From positions 7,393,001 through 7,457,000 of the forward strand of contig NZ_CP025394.1 in the NCBI RefSeq assembly GCF_002943525.1: DNA of 64,000 nucleotides. Reading direction: 5' to 3'. This document shows positions 27,514 through 35,777 of the stretch, in pieces. Within the stretch, counting starts at the first letter, position 1. Every line of letters begins with the position of its first letter. This stretch comes from Kitasatospora sp. MMS16-BH015. Lineage in GTDB: Bacteria; Actinomycetota; Actinomycetes; Streptomycetales; Streptomycetaceae. The translations under genes were made by a program, and so were the position numbers. The notes below the pieces were generated by a model that worked only from the letters and a program-made list of their open reading frames with translations, was not told the DNA's origin and did not search any database.

Positions 27514-28050
27514 ATGGACGATCATCAGCCCGTACCGGATCAGGCCGTACCGGACCAGCGCACCGAACCACCCCGCCTGGCCGGCGACCGCGAGTCCCTC
27601 GCCGCCTTCCTCCAGTACCAGCGAGACACCCTCGCCTGGAAGTGCGCCGGCCTGACGGAGGCCCAGCTCAAGCAACGGGCCGTCGCCCCTTCCGGCCTCT
27701 CCTTGCTCGGCCTGGTCCGCCACCTCGCCGAGGTCGAGCGCAGCGCCTTCCGCAACGTGATCGCCGGCGCCTCGGCCCCGGCCCACTGGCCCGGCCCCGA
27801 GCCCGGTTCCTTCGCCGAATTCGACGTGGACGGGGCCGACCCGGCCGAGGCCTTCCGCATCTGGCACCAGGAGTGCGACCGCTCCCGCGCCATCGTCGCC
27901 GCCGCCGACTCCCTCGACACCCCCGTCCACTGGCGCGACCAGGTCTTCACCCTCCGCTACCTCCTCACCCACATGATCGAGGAGTACGCCCGCCACAACG
28001 GCCACGCCGACCTGCTCCGCGAGTGCATCGACGGCACGACGGGGGAGTGA
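27514..28050 (+). CDS. DinB-family (DUF664) protein
   Basis: 178 residues. A disordered Pro-rich N-terminus is followed by a four-helix DinB-like bundle: LRHLAEVE-type motif (GLVRHLAEVERSAF) and the C-terminal HMIEEYARHNGHADLLRE. The His residues in these two motifs are the usual metal ligands of mycothiol-dependent DinB proteins. Actinomycete members are thiol-transferase-like enzymes or of unknown role. Confidence 0.82.
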   Translation: MDDHQPVPDQAVPDQRTEPPRLAGDRESLAAFLQYQRDTLAWKCAGLTEAQLKQRAVAPSGLSLLGLVRHLAEVERSAFRNVIAGASAPAHWPGPEPGSFAEFDVDGADPAEAFRIWHQECDRSRAIVAAADSLDTPVHWRDQVFTLRYLLTHMIEEYARHNGHADLLRECIDGTTGE

Positions 28051-28056
28051 CGGCAG

Positions 28057-28335
28057 ATGGACCGAGGCGAGCGGGCGGTCGGCGCCGTGGTCGGCTCGGC
28101 GGTCGGGGACGCCCTGGGCGCCCCGTTCGAGTTCGGGCCGGCAGGGCAGTACTCGGCGCGCTTCCCGGACGGGCACGGCGAGCCGGCCGGGGGCGGCGGC
28201 TGGGATCCGGGGGAGGCGACCGACGACACGCAGATGGCGGTGCTGGTCGGCCAGTCGCTGGTCGAGTGCGGCGGGCTCGACCCGGCGGACCTCTTCGCCC
28301 GCTTCCGGCAGTGGGCGGCGGCCGAGCCCAAGGAC
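28057..28335 (+). pseudogene. ADP-ribosylglycohydrolase, truncated N-terminal remnant
   Basis: About 93 residues match the start of the ADP-ribosyl-hydrolase (DraG-like) family: AVGAVVGSAVGDALGAPFEFG and ATDDTQMAVLVG, which carry the first metal-binding acidic residues. Similarity stops after AAAEPKD (near 28333); full-length members have about 300 residues and further Asp-rich motifs. The frame then runs into the 3' end of the opposite ABM gene. The C-terminal two thirds are missing, so the product is very probably inactive. Confidence 0.75.
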
Positions 28336-28364
28336 CCAGCTGACCGGCCTGCCCGTCCGCGGGC

Positions 28365-28658
28365 TCAGCTGACGAAGCCGGTGACCACCTCGCTGAGGTC
28401 GACCTGGGGCTCGGCGGCCAGGAGTTCGGTGAAACGGGCCAGCAGGTCGGTCACGTAGAAGGACGCGAAGTGGGTCTCGCAGGCCTCCCGGTCGAGATAG
28501 CGCTCGGTGACCAGGAAGCGGCCGCCCGCTTGGCGGCCGACGGTGTAGGTCAGGACGCCCGGCTCCTCCCGGGTGCGTTCGGCTACCTCGGAGAGGGCCT
28601 CCTCGAGGGCCTCCTCCTGTCCGGCCCTGGCCTGTAGGACCGCCACCACCATCGTCAT
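28365..28658 (-). CDS. Putative quinol monooxygenase (ABM family)
   Basis: 97-residue ABM-domain protein (MTMVVAVLQARAGQEEALEEALSEVAERTREEPGVLTYTV..., then FLVTERYLDREACETHFAS). It resembles YgiN-like monooxygenases that are cofactor-free. The ATG at 28658 is chosen; the gene lies 29 bases downstream of the AraC-type regulator and is probably its operon partner. Confidence 0.78.
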   Translation of the reverse strand: MTMVVAVLQARAGQEEALEEALSEVAERTREEPGVLTYTVGRQAGGRFLVTERYLDREACETHFASFYVTDLLARFTELLAAEPQVDLSEVVTGFVS

Positions 28659-28687
28659 CGCTCTGCCCTTCCACTTGGTCGTCGGAG

Positions 28688-29494
28688 TCAGGGCCCAGCC
28701 TGGCCAGGGGCGGGCAGCTGCGGATAGTAGAAATGCGACAGGCCCTGCCCCAGTACGGCGGTCGGGCGCCGGCCGGTGAAGCTGCGGAACTCCCGGATGA
28801 AGTGGTTCTGGTCGTAGTAGCCCGCCGCCAACGCCTCGGGGAGGTACGTGCGTTGGTCGGCCAGCAGCAGGGCACGGGTGAGCCGCTGGAACCTGGCCAG
28901 CCGCTGGAACTCCTTCGGGCCCACCCCCACCGCCGCGGGGAAGGCCCGTTGCAGCCGCCGGGGCCCGACGCCGAGCCGCTCCGCCAACCGATCCACCCGC
29001 AGCCCACCGGGACGGCGGTACACCAGCTGTACCGCCGCGTCCACCCACGGGTCCACGGGCGGCCGTCGGGCGAGCAGCCCGGTGAGGAACCGGTCGAGCA
29101 CGGCCACCCGCGCCCCCGCACCGCCCGCCAGCCCCACCTCCTCGACCAGCCGCCGCCCGTCCGGCCCCCACAACTCCGCCGCACTCACCACCCGGTCGGT
29201 CACCTCCACCACGCCCACGGGCAGGAAGTGCCGCAGCGCCCCGGCCCTGAACCGCACCGCCACCAACCCGACGGCCCCCGGCGCGCTCAGCTCCCACCGC
29301 GCGCGCCGCAGACAGACCAGATGCGCAGCAGGCAGGGCCTCGGCCAGCTCCACCCCACCACCCCAGTGCACCCACAGCTCCGCCCCCGTCCCGGGCAGCA
29401 CCGCCGGCAACCCGCCACCCTCGCCCTCAGCCCACCAGTACCGCTCGACGAACGCCCGCAGCGCCGGCGCCGGTGAGGCGTGCTCGATCCGCAT
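28688..29494 (-). CDS. AraC family transcriptional regulator
   Basis: 268 residues. The C-terminal HTH region holds LRVDRLAERLGVGPRRLQRAFPAAVGVGPKEFQRLARFQR and ALAAGYYDQNHFIREFRSFTGRRPTAV, the AraC signature. The N-terminal part is a DUF6597-like ligand domain (ALRAFVERYWWAEGEG). GGAGG six bases before the ATG at 29494 rejects the longer ORF. It probably regulates its downstream ABM gene. Confidence 0.85.
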   Translation of the reverse strand: MRIEHASPAPALRAFVERYWWAEGEGGGLPAVLPGTGAELWVHWGGGVELAEALPAAHLVCLRRARWELSAPGAVGLVAVRFRAGALRHFLPVGVVEVTDRVVSAAELWGPDGRRLVEEVGLAGGAGARVAVLDRFLTGLLARRPPVDPWVDAAVQLVYRRPGGLRVDRLAERLGVGPRRLQRAFPAAVGVGPKEFQRLARFQRLTRALLLADQRTYLPEALAAGYYDQNHFIREFRSFTGRRPTAVLGQGLSHFYYPQLPAPGQAGP

Positions 29495-29731
29495 GCGCTT
29501 CCTCCGTCTCGTGACCTCACGGTCGAATCGGTCGAGGATGTCCGTCCGTTTCGGATCCGGGCCTGTTACAGTCGTTGTAGTTGCAGTAGTGGTTCCCATG
29601 AACTTCGTGTGCTCCTGCTGATGTATCGCAGGCATATTTTTGTTTCCCGGCTCGTCCCGGGTGGGTGCTCATCGCGGCGACTCGGAGCTCGCGCAGTGTG
29701 AGTTCCGGACAGCCTCTGAAGGAGATTTTTA

Positions 29732-29935
29732 ATGGCTAATGGCACCGTGAAGTGGTTCAACTCGGAAAAGGGCTTCGGCTTCATCGAGCAGGAGGGTGGC
29801 GGCCCGGACGTCTTCGCCCACTACTCGAACATCAACGCCAACGGCTTCCGTGAGCTGCTCGAGGGCCAGAAGGTCGAGTTCGACGTCACGCAGGGCCAGA
29901 AGGGCCCGCAGGCGGAGAACATTCGCCCGCTGTAG
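29732..29935 (+). CDS. Cold-shock protein (CspA family)
   Basis: 67-residue OB-fold RNA chaperone: KGFGFI (RNP1, residues 13-18) and DVFAHY (RNP2, 26-31) are intact. GAAGGAG lies before an unusually A/T-rich start context (ATTTTTAATGG). A leader of up to 240 bases separates it from the divergent AraC gene, as is common for csp mRNAs. Confidence 0.95.
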   Translation: MANGTVKWFNSEKGFGFIEQEGGGPDVFAHYSNINANGFRELLEGQKVEFDVTQGQKGPQAENIRPL

Positions 29936-30788
29936 TTCTTACTGCTGAAGGCACCCGCCTGGCAGCGAAGGGCCCGCACCGCGTATCCACGCGGTGCGGG
30001 CCCTTCGGCGTGTCCGCCACCCGGGCGGTGGCGGTGATGGTGGTGGGGGTGGCCGTGAGGGTGGCGGGGGCGGAGAGGGAGTCGCCCATCTGGACGGTGA
30101 GGGTGGGGAGGCCGAGGTGGGCGGCCAGGCAGGCGGTGCTGTTGGCGTTGGCGATGTCCTCCGGGACGCCGATGGCGGGGGCGAACATGCGGGCGGCGAG
30201 GTGGTGGCGGGGGTCGGGGGCGGTGTGGAGGTAGCACCCGAGCAGGCCCAGGCGGTGGGTGGCGGCGCCCAGCGCCGCGAAGTCGGGGGAGAGGGCGGCC
30301 AGTCGGGCGCGGGAGTGGAGGGGGAGCAGCAGGCGGGGGCGGCCGAGGGTGGCGAGGCGGGCGCCCGGGGCGAGGTCGGCGGGGGCGAGGCCGAGGGCGG
30401 CGAGGACCGGGGTGAGCTCGGCCGGGGTCGGCGGGCGGAGGGTGACCGGGCCGGGGGTGAACTCCACGGTGTGGTGGTCGCCTTGGCGGCGGACGCGGCT
30501 GCCGGGCAGCGACCGGTGCCCCGGCCGGGTGGCGAGCCAGGCGAGGGCGGCGACGGTGCCGTGGCCGCAGGCGGGGAGTTCGCCGGCGGTGGTGAAGAAC
30601 CGCAGCCGGGCGGTGGCCGGTTCGACGAAGACGGCGTGCGAGGTGCCGGCGAGGGCGGGGACGCGGCGCCGCTGCTCGTCGGTGAGGGACGGATCCTCGG
30701 GCAGCACGGCCGTCGGGCTGCCGCCGCGACCCTCGCGCAGACAGGCGTGCACCAGGGTCACGGACGGGCCGGAGGCGGAGGCGGGCAT
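29886..30788 (-). CDS. PhzF-family isomerase-like protein
   Basis: 300 residues of the PhzF/diaminopimelate-epimerase fold: [52 protein letters not shown] and [24 protein letters not shown] are the family blocks. The residue usually acting as catalytic Glu lies in a changed position (the FFTTAGE stretch), so activity is uncertain. The frame has no stop until 29886, so its last ~45 residues are encoded antisense to the end of the cold-shock gene and through that gene's terminator; the native C-terminus may have been lost. No phenazine genes are near. Confidence 0.7.
   Translation of the reverse strand: MPASASGPSVTLVHACLREGRGGSPTAVLPEDPSLTDEQRRRVPALAGTSHAVFVEPATARLRFFTTAGELPACGHGTVAALAWLATRPGHRSLPGSRVRRQGDHHTVEFTPGPVTLRPPTPAELTPVLAALGLAPADLAPGARLATLGRPRLLLPLHSRARLAALSPDFAALGAATHRLGLLGCYLHTAPDPRHHLAARMFAPAIGVPEDIANANSTACLAAHLGLPTLTVQMGDSLSAPATLTATPTTITATARVADTPKGPHRVDTRCGPFAARRVPSAVRTTAGECSPPAGPSGPA
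29967..30006. terminator. Strong terminator after the cold-shock gene
   Basis: 17-bp perfect arms (29967-29983 with 29990-30006), 18 bp if the inner T-A pair is counted, loop 4-6 bases. It lies inside the 3' coding end of the opposite PhzF-like frame. Confidence 0.85.
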
Positions 30789-30959
30789 GCGGCCAGCGTA
30801 GGGCGAACGGGTGCAAGAGGCGTGACGGATGTGGGAGGAGGGGGTGAAGGGGCTGGGGAGGTGAACATCTCCTGGTAATGGAATATGACTTCGGCAAAAT
30901 CGGACCGGATGTGACGGCTGCTCACTACGGTGACGGCCAGTCGGATTCGGAGGCCGAAC

Positions 30960-32165
30960 ATGAGCAATGTCGTACCAGCCGGTGGGCCGTGGGGCCCCTC
31001 GGCGGGAGTGCTGTCAGCAGGCAGGTCCGTCCGGGCGGCGCTGTCGTCGAGGCTCACGCCGCGGCGGGGGCGGCCCGGGCCGGTGCCCGCGGGTGGGCGG
31101 CTGCCCTCGCTGTCGGGGGCCAGGGTGCCGGCCGCGATCCTGGTCTTCGGGTTCCACATGCAGATCGCCGGGCTCTACGCCAAGGGCTCGGCGGCGGACG
31201 CCACTTCGGCCGAGCTCTTCGAGCACGGCACGATGCGGGTCTCGTTCTTCTTCCTGCTGAGCGGCTTCGTGCTGGCCTGGGCGGCCCGGCCGGGCGAGGC
31301 CAAGCGGCGGACCTGGCGCAAGCGGGCGGCCCGGGTGTTCCCGATCCATGCCGTCACCGCGCTGGTCGCGCTGGCCGGTGCGGCGGGCGCCTCGGCGGCA
31401 GCGGGGGCCCATTCGCTGGGAGTGGTGCTGCCGGGGCTGTTCCTGGTGCAGTCCTGGGTGCCGGACCAGCGGGTCTACTTCGGGCTGAACACCGTCTCCT
31501 GGTCGCTCTCCTGCGAGGCGTTCTTCTACCTGGTCTTCCCGTTCGCGATGCGGGCCCTGACCCGGCTGGACCCGCGCCGGCTCTGGCCGGCGGCGGCCGC
31601 GCTGGTGGCCGTGGTCTGGTCGCTACCGGTGCTCACCAGCGGCTGGTCGCAGCCGCTGGCCTACTGGTTCATCTACGTCTTCCCGCCGGTCCGGGCGCTG
31701 GAGTTCGTGCTCGGGATGGTGATGGCGCAGATCGTGCGGCAGGGCCGCTGGGTGCGGCTGCCGGTCTGGGTGCCGACCGTCACGGTGCTCGCCGTCTACC
31801 TCGGGGTCGGCTACCTGCCCGTCCGGATCGGGTACGTGGCTGCCGCGCTCGTCCCGCTGGCGCTGCTGGTGCCGGCCCTGGCCCAGGCCGACCTGGACGG
31901 TCGGCGCTGGATCTGGGCCCACCCGAGGATGGTCTGGCTGGGCGAGCTGACCTTCGCCTTCTACCTGGTGCACCAGCTGGTCATCCGGTTCACCCTCAAG
32001 CTGCTGCACGTGCCGCCCACCGGCACCGTCGGCTGGGACACCGCGCACTCGGCGACCGTGGAGCTGGCGGCGCTGCTCTGCGCCTTCACGGCCGCCCTGC
32101 TGCTGAACCGGGGCGTGGAGCTCCCGCTCAACGACCGGCTGCGCGGCAGGGCGGCCCCTGCGTAG
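30960..32165 (+). CDS. Acyltransferase 3 family membrane protein
   Basis: 401 residues with about ten membrane helices. After a basic, Pro-rich N-terminus (about 50 residues) the first helix carries a His (FGFHMQIAG), followed by RVSFFFLLSGFVL with the conserved (F/L)SGF segment and a basic RRTWRKRAARVFPIHA loop. These are marks of OafA/YrhL-type acyltransferases that modify surface sugars or secondary metabolites. GGAGG seven bases before the ATG at 30960 fixes the start. Confidence 0.85.
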   Translation: MSNVVPAGGPWGPSAGVLSAGRSVRAALSSRLTPRRGRPGPVPAGGRLPSLSGARVPAAILVFGFHMQIAGLYAKGSAADATSAELFEHGTMRVSFFFLLSGFVLAWAARPGEAKRRTWRKRAARVFPIHAVTALVALAGAAGASAAAGAHSLGVVLPGLFLVQSWVPDQRVYFGLNTVSWSLSCEAFFYLVFPFAMRALTRLDPRRLWPAAAALVAVVWSLPVLTSGWSQPLAYWFIYVFPPVRALEFVLGMVMAQIVRQGRWVRLPVWVPTVTVLAVYLGVGYLPVRIGYVAAALVPLALLVPALAQADLDGRRWIWAHPRMVWLGELTFAFYLVHQLVIRFTLKLLHVPPTGTVGWDTAHSATVELAALLCAFTAALLLNRGVELPLNDRLRGRAAPA

Positions 32166-32171
32166 CGGCGG

Positions 32172-32660
32172 TCACGGGAGCCGGAGGCACCAGTCGTTGG
32201 ACTGCTTGAACGAGCCCTTGGGGTACTCGAACTCGACCACGCCGAGCAGGGTGAAGCCGGCCTTGCCGGCCACGGCGTTGGAGGCGGGGTGGTCGACGCC
32301 GGGGTAGGCGTGCAGCGGGCGGTGCAGGCCACGGCTGCGGAGGTGGTCGACGAGGGCGGTGACGGCGAGGGTGGCCAGGCCGCGGCCCTGGTGGGCGGGC
32401 AGGACGCCCCAGCCGAGCTCGTAGACGTCCTCGCCCTGCCAGTGGCGGTGCCAGTAGCCGACCGAGCCGACGGTCTCCGCGCCCTGGTGGACGGTGAACA
32501 TCCGCCCCACGGTCTCGTCCGTCATCGCGACGTACCGCTCCTGGCGGGCCAGCACCTGCTCCCGGGTCTCCGGGCCACCGAGGTGCTCGGTCATCTCGGG
32601 CAGGTTCTTGGCCTCCAGGACCCACAGGTCCCCCGCCGACCAGGGCTTCAGTTCCAGCAT
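32172..32660 (-). CDS. GNAT family N-acetyltransferase
   Basis: 162 residues. Acetyl-CoA loop LPAHQGRGLATLAVTALVDH and terminal ...NAVAGKAGFTLLGVVEFEYPKG are diagnostic for GNAT enzymes. AGGAG precedes the ATG at 32660. Six bases separate its stop from the convergent acyltransferase stop. Substrate unknown. Confidence 0.85.
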   Translation of the reverse strand: MLELKPWSAGDLWVLEAKNLPEMTEHLGGPETREQVLARQERYVAMTDETVGRMFTVHQGAETVGSVGYWHRHWQGEDVYELGWGVLPAHQGRGLATLAVTALVDHLRSRGLHRPLHAYPGVDHPASNAVAGKAGFTLLGVVEFEYPKGSFKQSNDWCLRLP

Positions 32661-32929
32661 CCCGCCGCTCCTCCCGTGACTGTCACGTCCCGGGACTCTG
32701 CCAGCAGCGGGGCCGTAGTGACAAACGATTACCCGCTGCTCGGCAGGCGCCTGGGCCGCCCGCCCGGCGGTGGCGAACATCCGGGCCCGGTGGCGGCGGG
32801 TGGGGGCCGCCTCAGGGGTGTCCACCGAGCGGAGTACATCCCCGGGTGGAGGGGTGCTAACCCCGGGGGTGGAGGTGGTCGTCCGCTGAGGTGATGTCAG
32901 GAATACGGCTGTTCCTTAGCGTTGGGGGC

Positions 32930-34099
32930 ATGAAGACGAACATGGTGCGACGCGCCGCAGCCGCCGCTGTCCTGGCCCTGATCCTCCCGCTGCCCCTGGT
33001 CGTGGCCGGCGCCGCCCAGGCGGCCGAGGCCGCGCAGCCGAAGAGCTCCGCCACCGCCGCCCCCTCCACCCAGCTGCCGAAGCCGACCGGGCCGTACGCC
33101 GTCGGCCGCCAGATCCTGCACCTGACCGACACCGCCCGGACGGACCCGTGGGTGCCCGCCGCCGGGGCACGGCAGCTGATGGTGTCGATGTACTACCCGG
33201 CCCGGCCGGGCACCGGCGGGCCGGCGCCGTACATGACCGATGCCGCCGAGAAGGCGATGATCACCTTCAAGGCGCCGGGGTACCCGGTGGACCCGCTGCC
33301 GCAGGTGGGCACCTGGTCGCACACCGACGCCCGCCCGGTGGGCGGGAAGTACCCGCTGGTGCTGCTCTCGCCCGGCTTCACCATGCCGCGCACCGAGATC
33401 AGCGGCCTGGCCGAGGACCTGGCCAGCCGGGGGTACGTGGTGGCGCTGGTCGACCACACCTACGAGAACTCGGGCACCACCTTCCCGGACGGGCAGACCC
33501 TGACCTGTGCGATCTGCGACGCCCCGCCGCCCGGCGGCCCGGCCGTGATCGAGCAGAGCCGGGCCAAGGACATGTCCTTCGTGCTGGACGAGCTGACCGG
33601 CCCGGGCAAGCGGGCCTGGGGCTACGCCCACCTGATCGACGCCAAGCGGATCGGCATGGCCGGCCACTCGATCGGCGGCGCTGCCACCGTGAGCACGATG
33701 GCGGCCGACCAGCGGGTGCGGGCCGGGGTCAACCTGGACGGCACGATGTTCGACCCGGTGCCCGCCGCCGGGTTGGGCGGGCGGCCGTTCCTGCTGATGG
33801 GCCACCCCAGCGACCTCGGTGAGGACCCGAGCTGGACGGACGGCTGGGCGCACCTGGACGGCTGGAAGCGGTGGATCACCTTCGCCGGCTCCAACCACAG
33901 CTCCTTCACCGACGTGCCGCGCCTGGCCGAGGTGCTCGGGGTGCCCAACCCGCCCGGCACCACGCTCTCCACGGCCCGTGGCGAGCAGCTGACCCGCACC
34001 TACGTCGGCGCCTTCTTCGACGAGCAGCTGAAGGGCGAGGCGGAGCCCGTCCTGGACGGCCCGTCGGCGGCCGACCCCGAGGTCAGCTTCCACTCCTGA
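32930..34099 (+). CDS. Secreted alpha/beta-hydrolase, PAF-acetylhydrolase/lipase-like
   Basis: 389 residues: signal peptide (1-31, cleavage near AQAAEA) and an alpha/beta-hydrolase domain resembling platelet-activating-factor acetylhydrolase isoform II. YPLVLLSPGFTMPRTEISGLAEDLASRGYVV holds the oxyanion region, GHSIGGAA the nucleophile Ser; the acid is probably in NLDGTMFD and the His in GSNHSSFTD. Two cysteines (TCAICD) are close together. A terminator follows. Confidence 0.84.
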   Translation: MKTNMVRRAAAAAVLALILPLPLVVAGAAQAAEAAQPKSSATAAPSTQLPKPTGPYAVGRQILHLTDTARTDPWVPAAGARQLMVSMYYPARPGTGGPAPYMTDAAEKAMITFKAPGYPVDPLPQVGTWSHTDARPVGGKYPLVLLSPGFTMPRTEISGLAEDLASRGYVVALVDHTYENSGTTFPDGQTLTCAICDAPPPGGPAVIEQSRAKDMSFVLDELTGPGKRAWGYAHLIDAKRIGMAGHSIGGAATVSTMAADQRVRAGVNLDGTMFDPVPAAGLGGRPFLLMGHPSDLGEDPSWTDGWAHLDGWKRWITFAGSNHSSFTDVPRLAEVLGVPNPPGTTLSTARGEQLTRTYVGAFFDEQLKGEAEPVLDGPSAADPEVSFHS

Positions 34100-34114
34100 G
34101 GCGGGCGCTTGGGA

Positions 34115-34147
34115 GGGGCGGAGCAGCGCAGGGGAGTGCTCCGCCCC
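34115..34147. terminator. Bidirectional hairpin
   Basis: Perfect 11-bp arms (34115-34125 with 34137-34147) and an 11-base loop between convergent genes. Confidence 0.7.
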
Positions 34148-34166
34148 GAGGGCGGCCCCGCCAAGG

Positions 34167-35165
34167 TCAGTCGATCACGCAATCGGCCGGCTTCACGTCC
34201 TCGGGGCAGGGGAAGCGGGGCACGGACGGTGCGAAGGCCAGGCCCGCGTCCACCACCGACTGCGGCACCTTGAGCTGCCACTGCGGGCTCTTGACGATCG
34301 CCTCCCAGCCGTCCAGGCCGAGCGGCGGCCGGTCGCGGGTGACGGTGATGGCCGGGCCGGTCTGGCCTGGGTGGTTCTGGTCGAGGGTGGCGTTGGCGGC
34401 GATGACCGAGACCGTGACGCCGTCCGCCCGGTAGAGGTCGACCCGCTCGTCGTAGAGGCCGACGACATCGGTGCCCGTCACCGTCGACATCAGCTTGCTG
34501 CCGTCGGGCAGGGTACTGGACCGGCAGGTCGGGGCCTCGTACCCCGGCTTGCGCGGGCCCTCGTCCCCGAGGGCCGTCCAGCCGGTGCAGTCGGTGCGCG
34601 GCTGGAACTGCGAGCCGCTCGCCCCGGGGGAGGGGTGGCCCTGGCCGTTCTTGAGCACGGGGATCCTGGTCGGTTCGACCATGACCATCAGGGTCGAGGC
34701 GCCGCCACCGTCGTCGTACTGGAGCTCCAGGTAGCCGCCGCCGAGCTGGGCGCGGAACTTGATCGCGTACGGGTCGAGGTTGAAGAGCCTTCCCCCGGCG
34801 GGCAGTTGGCCGTGCAGGATGCCGAGCATCGCCTGCCAGCTGAGGCGCGCCGTGGCGGGCTCGGTGGGTGTCGGGGTCGGCGTCGGGGTGGGTGTCGGCC
34901 GCATGGAGGCGGTGGCCGCGGAGGTGCCGGTGGCGGCCGGGGCGGTGGTGGTGCTCGGCCGGCCGTGGCCGGTGGTCAGTACGGCGGCGGTGCTCAGCAC
35001 GGCGGCCACCGCCACCGCCGCGCCGGCCGCCCGGCCGGCCCGGCGCAGGCGGCGCTTGCGCAGGCCCGTCCGGCCGCCCTCGGCGACCAGGGTCTCCACC
35101 GAGGGGTGGAGGTCCTCGGCGCCGGCGGTGAGCAGCCGGCTCAGTTCCTGTTCGAATTCGTCCAT
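34167..35165 (-). CDS. Membrane-anchored protein paired with SigE-type sigma factor
   Basis: 332 residues. A short cytoplasmic N-terminal helix region (MDEFEQELSRLLTAGAEDLHPSVETLVAEGG) and a basic patch precede one membrane helix (about residues 45-65), a Thr-Pro repeat stalk (near 88-102) and an extracellular domain with three cysteines. Position 27 bases after the sigma-factor gene and the small cytoplasmic part suggest an anti-sigma or membrane sensor role, but no zinc-binding HxxxCxxC motif is present. GGAAGGGGGG precedes the ATG. Confidence 0.72.
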   Translation of the reverse strand: MDEFEQELSRLLTAGAEDLHPSVETLVAEGGRTGLRKRRLRRAGRAAGAAVAVAAVLSTAAVLTTGHGRPSTTTAPAATGTSAATASMRPTPTPTPTPTPTEPATARLSWQAMLGILHGQLPAGGRLFNLDPYAIKFRAQLGGGYLELQYDDGGGASTLMVMVEPTRIPVLKNGQGHPSPGASGSQFQPRTDCTGWTALGDEGPRKPGYEAPTCRSSTLPDGSKLMSTVTGTDVVGLYDERVDLYRADGVTVSVIAANATLDQNHPGQTGPAITVTRDRPPLGLDGWEAIVKSPQWQLKVPQSVVDAGLAFAPSVPRFPCPEDVKPADCVID

Positions 35166-35192
35166 GGGGGTGCCCCCTTCCTCCGCTGCCGG

Positions 35193-35702
35193 TCAGTCCC
35201 GGAGCAGGAGCTCGCTCTCGGATCCCAGCACTTCGCGCAGCTTGGCCAGCGAGCGCACGCTGAGGCTTCTGACGGCGTTCGGAGTGGCTCCCAGGGCCTC
35301 GGCGGTGGCCTCGACGCTGTAGTCCTCCAGGTACCGGAGCACCACCACGGCCCGGTTGCGCGGCGGCAGCTGCCGCAGCGCCGCGACCAGGGTGAGCCGC
35401 AGCTCGCTGGCGGTGACCGGCTCGGCCACCCGCTCGGGCAGCTGAGCCACCGTCAGCTCGCCGGAGCGGCGGAGCCGACGGTGGCTCAGGTAGGTGCGGA
35501 GCAGTGCCTTGCGGGCGTACGCGTCCAGGTGCTCGACCTGGCCCTGGCGGCGGAGCCGGGGCCAGACCGCGAACAGGTTGCCGAGGGTGGTCTGCACGAG
35601 GTCGTGGGCCTGGTGCCAGTCCCCGCAGGTCAGGTAGGCGACCTGGAAGAGCTTCCGGGCCCGCGAGGAGGCGAACTCCTCGAAGGTCGGCACCTCTGAC
35701 AT
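35193..35702 (-). CDS. SigE-family ECF RNA polymerase sigma factor
   Basis: 169 residues. Region 2 begins FEEFASSRARKLFQVAYLTCGDWHQAHDLVQTTLGNLFAVW; region 4 is LRQLPPRNRAVVVLRYLEDYSVEATAEALGATPNAVRSLSVRSLAKL. This is the actinomycete SigE-family ECF layout, cotranscribed with a single-pass membrane protein. An AGGGGGA site precedes the ATG. Confidence 0.9.
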   Translation of the reverse strand: MSEVPTFEEFASSRARKLFQVAYLTCGDWHQAHDLVQTTLGNLFAVWPRLRRQGQVEHLDAYARKALLRTYLSHRRLRRSGELTVAQLPERVAEPVTASELRLTLVAALRQLPPRNRAVVVLRYLEDYSVEATAEALGATPNAVRSLSVRSLAKLREVLGSESELLLRD

Positions 35703-35724
35703 ACGTTCCCCCTGTGTCCGGTCA

Positions 35725-35739
35725 GCTGATCCGATCAGC
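35725..35739. promoter_or_regulatory. 15-base palindrome before the sigma-factor gene
   Basis: GCTGATC-C-GATCAGC, perfect arms, flanked by CCTGTG (35711-35716) and CACAGG (35743-35748). It lies between the permease stop and the sigma-factor start, so it may be the permease terminator or an operator for the sigma gene. Confidence 0.4.
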
Positions 35740-35777
35740 CGTCACAGGTAGGAGACGCACCGTCAGCGGAGGATGTG

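Noticed and set aside
29886-30788. PhzF-like gene as a sign of a phenazine cluster
   Set aside because: No other phenazine or secondary-metabolite core genes are nearby; PhzF-like proteins are common stand-alone genes.
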